From Orthonyx spaldingii (Eukaryota; Chordata; Aves; Passeriformes; Orthonychidae), in assembly GCA_013397795.1 (NCBI GenBank), contig VZTJ01002466.1:1108522-1172521 (forward strand): a stretch of 64,000 nt of DNA, read 5' to 3'. The position numbers and the translations under genes were made by a program. Under the pieces are notes generated by a model. The model did not search any database. It saw only the letters and a list, made by a program, of their open reading frames with translations, and was not told the origin of the DNA. This document shows, piece after piece, positions 21,612 to 32,118 of the stretch. Positions within the stretch are counted from its first letter, which is position 1. Each line of letters opens with the position of its first letter.

Positions 21612-22807
21612 GTGAGTAGGTCTGACAGGAGTGAAAAATGATGAGCACGGGTAGATATTGATCACATCTGTCTTGCATGGGGAGAAGAAGGTCACCCTTT
21701 GGGCAATATACTCTTTCACATGCTGTTCTTTGAAATGCATGTGTAGAGACTCAAGTGCCATGGCACAAGAAGGGTACATGCTGTAGTTCATTGAATTCCT
21801 CGAAGCCATCCAACTCATACATTCACCCCTAACACAGAACATTAAGAAAATAGCTCAGGTTCTGTGGGCCATAATGTCTTGAGTGATATTGCCAGCAAAA
21901 AAGTAGAAGAGATGCCAGCTACTGTCAAAATTGATTAGCATAATTTATGAGGGAAACATTTGTGCTCTAAATCCTGGTTTGATGCCATGAGCACATTTCA
22001 CTTCTCAGTCCCAAGGCCGTACAGCTCTAAACTGAAGAGAAGTTTATGTCTGACTCCAGCTCCAAAAATAGCACCTTGGGCTCACCAGAGTTATTTGCTG
22101 TTTTCAAGTAGAACTAGAAAGGCCGAAGTCAAAATGAGGAGACATACAGCAATTTTGGTAGGCGTGTCTGTTTTTTGGGGGGAGGGCGGGGGGTGTGTCT
22201 GAGTTACTTAATGGATTTTATCCAAAAAATCATAAATAACTTGATTTTTCCCTCCTGACCCCTTTTTAGTTTCTTTCTCTAATCCCATCTTTTTCATACT
22301 TTTTTTGTAAGAAAATATATTGCTTTTTTTTTTTACAGTATTTCCTTATAGGAATCCTATCTGTTCTGGTAGCATTTCATTAAGGAAATGAGCAGTAAAG
22401 GTTTGGTCCCAATATAATGTAATATACTGCTACTACTCTTTTTTGGTGGGAAGTCAGTATATTAACTCCCCATTTTGCTAAAAATATCCTTGATTGCTTT
22501 TGAGTAAGAAGTGTTCCATGCAATAAAAACTTCTGGAATCCAAGAAAAAAAAACAAACAACAACCAAACAAACAAACCCAACCTAACAAACAAAAACCCA
22601 AAACCAACCTAACAAAACAAACAAAAAAAACCCCAGAAGATGCTCGATCTCTGCGTGTTTCTCATTTGAGTGAAAGAACACCATAGGTGGGGGTAGAGGA
22701 GGAGTATGCAAGATAAACTAACATATATTTTAGTAGTATGGAAAGAGTGCTGCTGACTTGCCATTGCTGTTAACACTGCAATTCTTCCTACTCTGTTTCC
22801 TCTCCAG
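21612..22807 (+). other. PAMR1: PAMR1 intron (1196 bp) with an A/C-rich tract
   Basis: The intron begins GTGAGT and ends CCTCTCCAG. It contains a low-complexity A/C-rich tract at 22544-22636, with the acceptor about 170 bp further on. Nothing else was recognised. Confidence 0.85.
22544..22636. repeat. A/C-rich low-complexity tract
   Basis: About 90 bp consist almost only of A and C, with repeated CAAA and CAAC words and short CCTAAC units. It is imperfect and not a clean microsatellite. On the opposite strand it would be T/G-rich. Confidence 0.9.
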
Positions 22808-23344
22808 ATTTCTGCCATCATAGTGCATCCCAATTACGACCCTATATTACTTGATTCTGATATAGCTATCATAAAGCTCTTGGACAAAGCCAGGATCAGC
22901 AGTCGTGTTCAACCCATTTGCTTGTCATCTTCTCATGACTTGACTTCATCCACAGAGGATTTAAAGATAATGGTTACTGGCTGGAAGGTATTGGCTGACA
23001 TTAAAGATCCTGGATACAAGAATGACACAATCCGCATGGGAGTTGTTCAGATGGTGGATTCACTGTTGTGTGAGCAACAGTATGAGGATAATGGGATACA
23101 AGTCAGCATCACTGACAGTATGTTCTGTGCCAAACAAGACCACACAGCCTTTTCTAATATCTGCCCTGCTGAGACTGGTGGGATTGCAGCCATAACTTTG
23201 CCAGGAAAAGCATCTCCTGAGCTAAGGTGGCACCTGATGGGATTAGTGAGCTGGGGTTATGATAAAACTTGCAGCCTAGAACTCTACAGTGGCTACACCA
23301 AAGCTCTTCCCTTCAAAGACTGGATTGAGAAGAACATGAAATAA
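22808..23344 (+). CDS. PAMR1: PAMR1 last coding exon: second half of the trypsin-like domain (Ser replaced by Thr)
   Basis: The exon begins in phase 0 after CTCTCCAG and runs 178 codons to TAA at 23342-23344. It opens ISAIIVHPNYDPILLDSDIA, where the Asp of DIA (codon 22859-22861) is the triad aspartate. At the place of the GDSGG catalytic loop it reads AETGG (Thr codon 23174-23176), so the nucleophile serine is missing. This is the known state of mammalian PAMR1 as I recall it and means the domain is probably not a working protease. LMGLVSWGYDKTC matches the substrate-pocket strand, and the protein ends FKDWIEKNMK, the PAMR1 C-terminus. NDT is a potential N-glycosylation sequon. The frame is intact, with no sign of decay. 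Confidence 0.98.
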   Translation: MSAIIVHPNYDPILLDSDIAIIKLLDKARISSRVQPICLSSSHDLTSSTEDLKIMVTGWKVLADIKDPGYKNDTIRMGVVQMVDSLLCEQQYEDNGIQVSITDSMFCAKQDHTAFSNICPAETGGIAAITLPGKASPELRWHLMGLVSWGYDKTCSLELYSGYTKALPFKDWIEKNMK

Positions 23345-23845
23345 AATCTGAGTCTGGAAATGGCATTTTATAGTATCTCTCTCAGTCTCTGCTACTTTAG
23401 GCTTGTCATCCCAGTGATGAGACACGTCTGGGATAAGGTTAAGGCAGACAGCCTGGTAATTTGTCCTAGGATCAGATATTTCATCGGGCTACTTTTACTT
23501 AACCCATGACAGAGGGTCTTAGTGCATGAGAAGTTTTGCCATATTTTGTCTGTCTCCCCTGGTGGGAGGATGATGCTCTGCTCCTGAGTCTGACATGCAG
23601 AAACAGGACAGTAAATTCTGTCTGAAATTAATCTGTAGTGTGGAGTTCCCTGGAGAAATTGATGGTGAGCCTTTCCCAAAGATCTGTGTGACTGAGTGGA
23701 TTAAGAGTCTGGAAAGAGTAGCCTGAATTCATTATGACGGATGAGCTTGTTACGGTATGTGCTGTCTGTATTGCCATAGTACAATGTAATCTTCTTCCTT
23801 CCCAAGTACTTTACACATTTAAATAAACCATGGTTTGTTTTTTTA
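23345..23845 (+). other. PAMR1: PAMR1 3' UTR
   Basis: Sequence from the stop codon to just past an AATAAA at 23822-23827. A G/T-rich element (TGGTTTGTTTTTTT) begins about 4 bp after the hexamer, so cleavage is expected near 23840-23850. This would give a roughly 500-nt 3' UTR. The end is inferred from signals, not transcript data. Confidence 0.7.
23822..23827 (+). terminator. PAMR1: Poly(A) signal AATAAA of PAMR1
   Basis: A canonical hexamer about 480 bp after the stop codon, followed by a G/T-rich stretch; it is the best candidate for PAMR1 transcript end formation. Confidence 0.65.
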
Positions 23846-26800
23846 ACCTACATACTCATGTCTGACATTATTTAGAGCCATTGTTGCTTTATCTGTGTCA
23901 CTCTCTAGGAACTCTCTACTGCCCTTGTCTCTTTGCATGTCACTCTCACTTGGGACTCTTCAGGAACACTAAAAGGCAGAATCAGCACAAAATTCAAGGA
24001 CTATATAAAGAACAAGATTTTTTTTCGTAGTATATCCAGTGCTGCTATTGCACATGAACCACTATAATGAAATGTACAGAGTTCTCTTTCACCTTGTATT
24101 CTAAATAGATGAAAACATGGCACATATTTTAAACACATTTTTTCCAAGTGGATTATTTCAAAGAACTATGAAAACCTCAGGAAAACTTTTGGTTTCCATT
24201 GGTTCCCATACCTTTGTGGTAAAACTACTCCTCTGTAGCTCTTCAGGGTGAAGAATAATGTCCAGGTTTCACACTTAGCAGGCGCTTTTCTTGAAATGAG
24301 GCTGAACTGTTTGACATCAAAGGGTAAGATTATCGCACTGGGCATGTTGTCCAGGGAGACACCTGGGTGTGTCCTCATGGTCCTTAGTCGCTGCTCTTTC
24401 ACTAAATCATTCTCTATCCTCTATTCAGTCATGGCTAAAGACTAGGGATTTACTGTATAAAAGTTGGGAAGGAGAGACAGTAATGACTGTCTTTCATCAA
24501 TAATTATTTCATGATAAGTCATGTAGGACACCCTGGAATTTCTAGGACCTTCAAGTTATTACAGTGCCCAAACCAGCTTACAGCAGTAGTTGGATGTGAA
24601 GGCTGGGAATTTGAAGAAAGGATTTAGTACTCTTACCAAGAAGGACTCAGATCCTGAAGTTGTGTTCCACCTATTGCATGGCTATGGCAACTCTAAGTTA
24701 GCAAGTCTGATTTCAGCTCTGATTCTCTGATGCCGTAAAATCTCATTAAGAGATTCTTAGCACTCAGTAGTTTCTACCCACTTTTGAATCTGAAAACTGC
24801 TGCTAAAAGGGCAATTTGTATTGGACGTCATTCCATGTAATTTATTTTTTATTTTCTTGGCAGAAATACTTATTGTGTTATGCTTTTGCACTTTCCTTGT
24901 TTTCACTGGCAATAGGACTGCAAGATGTTGCTTAAATCAAAAAGTTTGAGGGCTACAATCAAAGTATATTGCTCCTCTTTATCTTGTTTGTCTGTCTTCT
25001 CCTGCCAGGAGATTATGCTTGGCCGACAAACTGCATGGCAACAACAGCAACAAAAATCCTGAATTAAATGTGAAAAACATGATGTGTTTCATATCTCTGC
25101 CAGGAGGAACACATGCCAATGAATGTGTGGTACTCCTCTGCTGACAGAATGGGTTAGAGGAAATTAGGTGTCAGTTTTGGAGAAGCATAAACTTGCAGAA
25201 AGTCAACATGTGTTTCTTCCTAACAGTAATGACAAAGAATTAAATGAGAAAGCTCTTTCATGATTACATTAAATGAGAGTTCCTACACTCTAAATAGTTA
25301 TTGTATTATTTAACGATAAACAGAAATTATAGACCTGTGAGCTGGTTGGCTTCTCAGTTATGCCACCATGACTGCATTGCTTTCCATAGCATTATTGCTC
25401 TCCACTGCTACAACTGAGAGAGACGAGGCCCTAAATGCTTTTCTCCCTTTAGGATTTGTCCAGTCCAAACAGATCTGCAAAAGTCTGTTTTAATTCCAGC
25501 TTTAGATCTCACTCTTTTACTAAAGATCAACCATATTTAGTATTTACTGATCCTCTAACTGCTCCTCAGTGTGGAATCCCATTCCCATTTGGCTTCAAAT
25601 CACTCACAGACCTGGCAATGAATAGCTGAACGTTTCTGGGCTTGGACAGCAACAATATAGCTGTTCACTGGCTGTATATCACACAAAAGTACATTCTTGA
25701 AGAGAAACTTGTAGGAATTCATGGAATTAAAATCTCAGGAGGTTGCTATAACTGTGCATGCACAGCACTATTCAACCCCTTCTTTTTACAGTTGTGATGC
25801 TCTTCAAAGAAAGCAGAAGCAAGAAAATGGCCAGACATCTCTCAACCCCCGGATCCAGATTTTAGCACAGTCCTTTACAGAAAGAGGATGAGGTTGCAGC
25901 ATTTGCTTCTATTTCTGGACCTCAATCATGTTTGAATCCTAGATTCAAATCTGGCTGTCTCTAAATGCCGACATAATGTTTTATTTCTCTGGTTGTATGA
26001 CATAGGTATTCACATGTATAAGTGAGCAGTCATATCAACATATCCAAGCACCTGAACCACGTCTAGTATTCCCAGGATGGACAGGCCAACTTGTGTATCC
26101 TTTCTGTCAGGCTTACCCACAGTAGTTTCATGTTTACAAACTGAGCAGAACTATGCAGGGGTTAGCATCTAGTGCCAATAACGAGGAAAAATAGGGATAA
26201 ACGTTTGGAAAAAGCAGCCTGTGACCTGGAATAGAGAATCCCTTTGATAGCTTGGCTCTATTTTTAAGATGTAGAACTATTTCAAACATCTCTTTCTAAA
26301 CAGGTGAGGATCTGTGCCATCTGTTGGAGAAAGGGTGTGAAATAGCACAACATGGATAGCAGCTCATTTTCCCTCCAAGGAAAAAGAGCTGTGCATTCTG
26401 GAAAGGCCATAAGGATATTGCTATGGAAAGAGGAGAGCAAAACACTCTCTGCATTCTTATTCACTCCAACAAATTTATACTTCTTCCTTTGTATGTTTTT
26501 GGGGCTGCATTAAATTATTTCCAAAAGCCAGGGTGCTTAGCTGAAAAATAACACTGAAAGTAAATGGACATACTGAAGTACAAACTCTTTTCAGGCACCC
26601 TCAGTGGCTCTCATAGAACTGCCCTTGTAAATTATTTCCATTGAAAACCTACGTCCGTGGTAAGATTATAAGAAAAAAAATGTGTATTCGATTAGGACTG
26701 GGGATTGCGTGATAAGCTGTATCCTGCCATTTTTTAAGGGCAAGTAACTGGAATTGGCTTGGTTGCAGGAACAGCATCCTGGGGGAGTGGGAGTGGTGCG

Positions 26801-26984
26801 GAGGGTCAGGCAGGCTTTGCTCAGCTGTGCAATCCCTGCAGCCTCCCAGCTCCTTACCGTGTCAAGGAGCTTCCGCATGGCTGCTGCTTTTCTGTGCCAC
26901 CTCCTCGGTGCAGAGGGAACGAGCTGTGGCAGAAATGTTGGTTGCCTGTGAAACGGGACATCAGGTTGGTCAGACTTGGACGGA
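23846..26984. other. Intergenic spacer between PAMR1 and SLC1A2
   Basis: About 3.1 kb without an exon, repeat family or RNA gene that I can recognise. Base composition is AT-rich until about 26.7 kb, where GC begins to rise into the SLC1A2 CpG island. Open frames here are short and unsupported. The spacer probably holds regulatory sequence for SLC1A2, but I cannot point to a specific site. Confidence 0.6.
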
Positions 26985-27264
26985 AAGACAGCGCTGAGGT
27001 TGGCGGGCAGAGCCGCAGCTGAGCGACACGGGAGCGAAGGTGTGTGGCAGTGTCTGGCCGTACACGAGCGTTCTGTGCCCCCGCACCTGAGCGCGGGTAC
27101 TGAACAGGACAAAACCTCCGTGCCCTACGCTGCACAAACGCCCTGGGCGGGGCGGCGCTGCGGGGCGAGGCGGCGGCGGGCGGGCGGCGCAGGTAGGGGC
27201 GCGGGGCGGGCCCGGGCGAGGCGTGGGGAGAGGCTGCGGCCACGGGCGGGGCGGCGGCCGCTCC

Positions 27265-27831
27265 NNNNNNNNNNNNNNNNNNNNNNNNNNNNNNNNNNNN
27301 NNNNNNNNNNNNNNNNNNNNNNNNNNNNNNNNNNNNNNNNNNNNNNNNNNNNNNNNNNNNNNNNNNNNNNNNNNNNNNNNNNNNNNNNNNNNNNNNNNNN
27401 NNNNNNNNNNNNNNNNNNNNNNNNNNNNNNNNNNNNNNNNNNNNNNNNNNNNNNNNNNNNNNNNNNNNNNNNNNNNNNNNNNNNNNNNNNNNNNNNNNNN
27501 NNNNNNNNNNNNNNNNNNNNNNNNNNNNNNNNNNNNNNNNNNNNNNNNNNNNNNNNNNNNNNNNNNNNNNNNNNNNNNNNNNNNNNNNNNNNNNNNNNNN
27601 NNNNNNNNNNNNNNNNNNNNNNNNNNNNNNNNNNNNNNNNNNNNNNNNNNNNNNNNNNNNNNNNNNNNNNNNNNNNNNNNNNNNNNNNNNNNNNNNNNNN
27701 NNNNNNNNNNNNNNNNNNNNNNNNNNNNNNNNNNNNNNNNNNNNNNNNNNNNNNNNNNNNNNNNNNNNNNNNNNNNNNNNNNNNNNNNNNNNNNNNNNNN
27801 NNNNNNNNNNNNNNNNNNNNNNNNNNNNNNN
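27265..27831. other. Assembly gap (567 N)
   Basis: A run of N from 27265 to 27831, flanked on the left by extremely GC-rich sequence (GCGGCGGCCGCTCC). The gap sits in the middle of the SLC1A2 CpG island, so core promoter and 5' UTR sequence is missing. Open frames that cross it are artefacts. Confidence 0.99.
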
Positions 27832-28316
27832 ATTTATAGGAGAAACAACGGCTCGTGATGTCAGCCCGTGCCTAAAATAGAGAGGGATTGACTGCAAATC
27901 CACGGCTCGAGGGCTAAACCTTCCAATCCAGCCTCAGCCAGCGCCGCGCCGATGTGAAGTCGCCCCCCAGCTCTCGCACACAGCCGCGCACACACGCACA
28001 CGCTCCCCGCGGCGAGGGGAGGGCGCCGGGGACCGCAGCCCAGGTGCCAGCGCCTCCTCGCCCCGCCGGCCACTGCTGGGCGGCAGCAGCGCCGGTCCCC
28101 GGGGCACCGAGAGCCTGCTCTGGGACGGCGGGGTGGGGGAGAGCCGAGGAGCGGAGCTGCCGGATCCTCGCCCAGCGGAGCCCCCAGGATTACAAGGAAT
28201 TGCGTGCTCCTTCCCAGACGTGAGCGAGGGTTATACCAAAGAGCCAACCTCCTTCGCGCCCTGCTGTCCAAATTAATCCCTTGGACCCTTGAGAAGACAG
28301 GGGGTTTTTCGGAACC
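27832..28316 (+). other. SLC1A2: SLC1A2 5' UTR (visible part)
   Basis: GC-rich sequence directly upstream of the SLC1A2 start codon with no obvious intron. If transcription starts in or before the gap, the leader is at least 485 nt. It contains two upstream ATGs, both closed long before the main start: ATG at 27858-27860 opening five codons (MSARA, stop at 27873), and an ATG-TGA minimal start-stop at 27952-27957. Long leaders with upstream ATGs usually lower translation; SLC1A2 is known, from memory, to be under translational control. The 5' end is unknown. Confidence 0.7.
27952..27957 (+). promoter_or_regulatory. Minimal start-stop upstream ORF (ATG TGA) in the SLC1A2 leader
   Basis: ATG is followed directly by TGA, 360 bases before the main ATG. 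Such elements can stall scanning ribosomes. Whether it is transcribed depends on the unknown start site. Confidence 0.45.
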
Positions 28317-28333
28317 ATGGCATCGACAGAAGG
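28317..28333 (+). CDS. SLC1A2: SLC1A2 (EAAT2/GLT-1) first coding exon, N-terminus MASTEG
   Basis: SLC1A2 encodes the main astroglial sodium-coupled glutamate transporter, which clears glutamate from synapses (about 570 residues in vertebrates). Only its first 17 coding bases lie here: ATG GCA TCG ACA GAA GG, followed by the donor GTGAGG at 28334. MASTEG is the N-terminus of the main GLT-1 isoform, and the split of the sixth codon after GG (phase 2) agrees with the known exon 1/exon 2 junction. The ATG has a strong context (A at -3, G at +4). Further support comes from the CpG island directly upstream and from position: SLC1A2 follows PAMR1 in the same direction in other amniotes. The exon is too short for homology alone, but the three lines of evidence agree. 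Confidence 0.92.
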
Positions 28334-28684
28334 GTGAGGGGGACCATCTCTCGGGTGGGAGGAACGGGAGGATGGGGGAGATGCCCGGCATTGTTCTTTT
28401 GGTAACAGTTTCCTGTCATCTGCTTCATTGTTAATCCTTGCCCCTCGCCATTCCCTAACAGAATAATTAGGGAACGAGAGGAAACGAGAAGCAGACGATC
28501 CACATATAGAAGAGAGCGAGGGAAAAAATTTCAAATATGAGCCACTGAAAAGGTCTTGGTTTTCCTCCCATCACTTCTTTATTTAACCCCTGGAGGGCAG
28601 ATCAATCTTAAACCACCTGCCTGAAAGAAGAGTACAAGTGAGTGGTTCGCTCAAAAGGGAGGGGGAAGCTTCTTCCTAAATATA

Positions 28685-28715
28685 ATAGTAGTAATAATAA
28701 TAATTATTAATAATA
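28685..28715. repeat. (TAA)n-type short simple repeat
   Basis: An imperfect trinucleotide run of about 30 bp (TAGTAATAATAATAATTATT...), early in SLC1A2 intron 1. Confidence 0.8.
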
Positions 28716-31700
28716 CTGTAATTCCAAAAAGAATCGAAAACCTGTCCCCCCAGCCACCCCTTCAAAAGGCAACAAACAAATCCAACTTCTTGAGGAGAGT
28801 TGTGCAATTTTGCAGTTCTGTGCCAAATGCGTTAAAGTTCTAGCAAGAGAAATGCTGGGAAGGGCAGAGGGTTCTCCAAGAGGCTTTAAAGAAAAGCAAA
28901 CACAGTTCAGCTCTGGTAGTGTCCCTTGGAAGGAAACTGTTGTCCCTACCCATGCCAGGATTGCAGGAGTCGCCCGCTTCATCACTCTCTGATGAGGCGG
29001 GGGGCTTGTTCATTTCACAGACTTACTGGTAGTAGGAAAGAAAAGATTTCTTTGATCTCTGCTTGCCCTCTTATAACACTACCTAGTATTAGACTGCGTT
29101 TAGTGTGAGCCTCCCCTTTATCCCTGGATGTTGTCATGTTGTATCAGCATGATCTGCTCAGGATAGGACTCTCTAAGGACGGAGTGCAAAAGGAAGCTCT
29201 GTTTATATTGCCTTTGTGTCTCTCAGGCTGAAAGACTTGCTGAGCTGATTTAAATAACCCAACACATGTCTGGGAGGGTGTGCACACAAGTGTCCCATTA
29301 CCTGGTCAGAAGAAGAAACTGGCTGTCTCTGCAGTGGCCCCCAAGCAGTTGGCTTGGGAGGAATGGAAGGTTAGAAAGTATTGGTTTTGGTTACTTTGGA
29401 AAAAGGACAATCCCCCAGTCTAACAGAGGACAGATCTGTGAGGCTCTTCTGGCATTTCACAGGACTGTGACAGAAGTAATTAATTTATCATTTGCTATTG
29501 CCTTGCTTTTGCAGGGAATTTCAGCACTGAATTTGTACATTTCTGTTTTGGTGGCAGCCCAGCTGTTTAATCTGCCCTATGTAGCATTTCCTCTGGCAAT
29601 GAAATCACTTAACTAGATACTGTCAACAAATGATCAGAGCCATGAGGAAGAAGCTCAGAGATGGAAGGACCAGCGTAGGGTTGCAGCTCTGTCCCTTCTG
29701 TGTCCATGGACTACCCCAACTATCACTTTCCTCTGGATGGTGCGGTCATCTGCTGTTTGTATTCCCACATGAGGTGGCTGTAGAGGTCTGTGCTTGTTTT
29801 GGACCAGTGGTGGAAGGTGGAATCAATTGTACAGGAGTTTAATAAGAGGTGGCTGTGTTAGAGAGATTTGTCAGCCTTGGATGAAAGGAGGTTTTAAATG
29901 TGTGTAGAAAGAGAGGTGCTTTTAAAATAATTTGATTGAATAGGCGGGCTATGAAAGATCAGAGTGCCAAAACTAGAAAGGCTTCATGCTTTTGTTTTCC
30001 TTATGGAACAGAGCGAAATTGTCAGGGTGAGAAAAGAAAGGAAAAATTTAGGCCTTGTTTTCAAACCTTGTAGGAAATTTACGTAGACTAAGACAAACGA
30101 AAACTGTTGTTTTGTATGATTCAGTTAGTGGTCTGTGACAGCTGAAGGAGGTGTGGAAAAAGAAGTTGAGTGGGAAGCATTTCAATTGTCAATCCGGATT
30201 TACCAGTCAGAACCTCTTCCAAAACTGAATTCTCACCTTTCTCTCCCCTCAAGTGAAAAGCTGAGGGTAGATATTAGCTTTCACTCTGGCGTAAATGTCA
30301 GCAAACTGAGGCACCAAAAGGATCATCAGGGAAAGTGAATATTGACTGGACCTTGTTCAAGAAATGCTTTCCACCAGCACGGGCACAATGTGAGAATGGT
30401 AGCAGAAACACTGCTCTGCTTGCAGCAATGGGCACTAACTCAGGCACACACGGGCGCATGGAGAAGGACCTGTTGGAAGTGGGAACAAAGGGATACACTC
30501 CAGCTTTACACCTAGTTGCTCTTGGGATGTTCGGCTAGATATGTTAGGTGAGATCAGGAGTATATTATAAAGGTTTATTTTGTGGTGATAAAACTGCTCC
30601 AACTACAGTCATTTTTGTAGTGATTTATTACTCCTCTAACAGGGGAGCTTACGTAAAATGTCCAGAGTGAGGATGGCAGGGGTGTGACAGGATATTTGAT
30701 GAACAACAAAAGGCCCTGATATATACATGGAGGAAGGTAAATCTGTGTTCCATTGTTAAGAAGTAGTGGTCACTTACAGCCAGGATTTGCTAGGAAAGAT
30801 TTCCTTGCCTGTGCCTTTCCAGTCATTATTTTCTTTTTCTTTCAATGTCTTATTTGGTTAAGCTTATTCATGTATGCAAATTTGCGGCACAAACTTTTCT
30901 GTTCCAAGAGGATGGTCCATAATGGGGAACTTCAGTAGAAAGAAAATGAGAGAGGAAACATTCAACAACCTGGCAAAATCAGACCCATGTGTCCTCTGGG
31001 TCTACCTTACTGTCGTTTCAGCTGGTGGGGTTTTAGTTTACGCTGTCTGTATCTTGAAGGTTTAGTCTTTCTTTCACAAAATCTCCTGATACATCTCATT
31101 ACTAAGATGGATTTTTGGTGTTTAGCTGGTGCTGAAAATGGAAAATAGCCTGTTCAAGGAGGAAAGGTTAGCACCAAGTATGGATACCATTCAAGGTTTC
31201 TTGTTTTCATATTCTGTTTAGCTGTCCTCTGCTGGCCATGACTACAGGCGGGGTGCTGCTGGGAGACCTGGCCTTCTGATCTGTGCTTGCACCGCCTTCC
31301 ATGAGTGCTTAGCATGGTTCAAAGATCCCAGGACATGCTTTCATACCCACAGACTGTGGTGTCTGGTATAGGGTTCAGTACATGGTGGGTTGATCTATGG
31401 AGATTTACCAAAGAAGAGCATTTCAGCATTTCCTTTGCTTTTACAGGGTCTTGACAGGACCTAAAGGTTACATGAGATTGATCGTTTGATGCCCATGCTT
31501 GCCTTCAGACCTTTGAGCAAAGTCCTTGCTTTACATGGTTTTATTATGGCTCTTATCTCTCTCTTCAGTCTTACTAAAGGGAAAGAATAAAGTACCTTGC
31601 TACTGTTTTGTTTTGTTGGTTTTGTATTTTTCAAAAAAAACCCTCCCAGAGTGCCAATTTAGATACTCTAGAAATCTAGTGATGTGTATGCCTCTAAAGA

Positions 31701-32100
31701 GTGTGAGTTTCAGGTGTGAAGTTTGGATTAAGGTCTGTTCCTTCAGGAATACAGCCACTAGGAGACACTGTCACTGCGTCTATAGAAACAAAGAGAGGCA
31801 GAGAAGGTGTGTGAGGCGGGAGCTCAGCCCTCTGTGTGCAGGTCAGCCTCAGAGCAGCCCCGTGCCTTGCGCCGGGCAGCCCCCTCCCAGTCCCCGGCCA
31901 TGGGTAGGGAGTCAGCGTGGGCCAGTAGCCATTCCCAGTGGGCAGTTTGGGTGTGATCACCGTAGTTTGCGGAGGTTAATGACACTGATGTGGGATATTC
32001 CACTTCCATTGGTCTCAGTTCTGGAGAGCGGTCCCAGGGAAGGTTTATGAAAAGCACAGAGATGTCACCTGTTCGGATTTGTGGTGCACAGTTAACGGCA

Positions 32101-32118
32101 TGTGTGTGTGTGTGTGTA
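32101..32118. repeat. (TG)9 dinucleotide repeat
   Basis: TG repeated about nine times without interruption; a shorter, interrupted TG run is at about 34972-34990. Confidence 0.9.

Larger units (their letters stand above)
12961..23845 (+). other. PAMR1: PAMR1 gene, 3' part (six coding exons and 3' UTR)
   Basis: PAMR1 is a secreted multidomain protein first described as a regeneration-associated muscle protease; in mammals it has a CUB domain, an EGF module, two CCP/sushi modules and a C-terminal trypsin-like domain. Six exons here join with matching phases (1, 1, 2, 1, 0) and all use GT-AG sites: 12961-13131, 15739-15951, 17533-17599, 19714-19946, 21316-21611 and 22808-23344. Together they encode about 500 residues. 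The order CCP - CCP - interrupted CCP - trypsin-like domain, the ETGG at the catalytic Ser position and the C-terminus FKDWIEKNMK identify the gene. The 5' exons (signal peptide, CUB, EGF) are not in the window. Confidence 0.95.
26985..28330 (+). promoter_or_regulatory. SLC1A2: CpG-island promoter region of SLC1A2
   Basis: GC content and CpG density are very high on both sides of the N gap, in contrast to the AT-rich surroundings. Before the gap there are several GC boxes (GGGCGG at 27145-27150, 27204-27209 and 27244-27249), fitting an Sp1-type promoter. After the gap, TGATGTCAG near 27857 resembles a CRE with one mismatch and CTAAAATAG near 27872 resembles a MEF2 site; both are weak calls. 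The island ends at the SLC1A2 start codon. The transcription start cannot be placed and may lie in the gap. Confidence 0.85.

Noticed and set aside
21312..21842. Minus-strand 176-codon frame opposite the PAMR1 protease exon
   Set aside because: It is the antisense shadow of a GC-rich coding exon and continues into intron with no splice logic.
26854..27903. Long open frames crossing the N run
   Set aside because: They exist only because N codons are read as open sequence; no protein can be inferred across a gap.
27861..28391. Minus-strand open frame of 176 codons, with others overlapping in the CpG island
   Set aside because: Extreme GC content removes stop codons; the frame is antisense to the SLC1A2 leader and exon 1, is proline/arginine/alanine-rich low complexity and has no recognised domain.
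31526..32050. Plus-strand 174-codon frame, the longest in SLC1A2 intron 1
   Set aside because: No recognised homology, composition shifts abruptly midway (hydrophobic then Arg/Pro-rich), and no matching splice sites; compatible with chance in a locally GC-richer patch.
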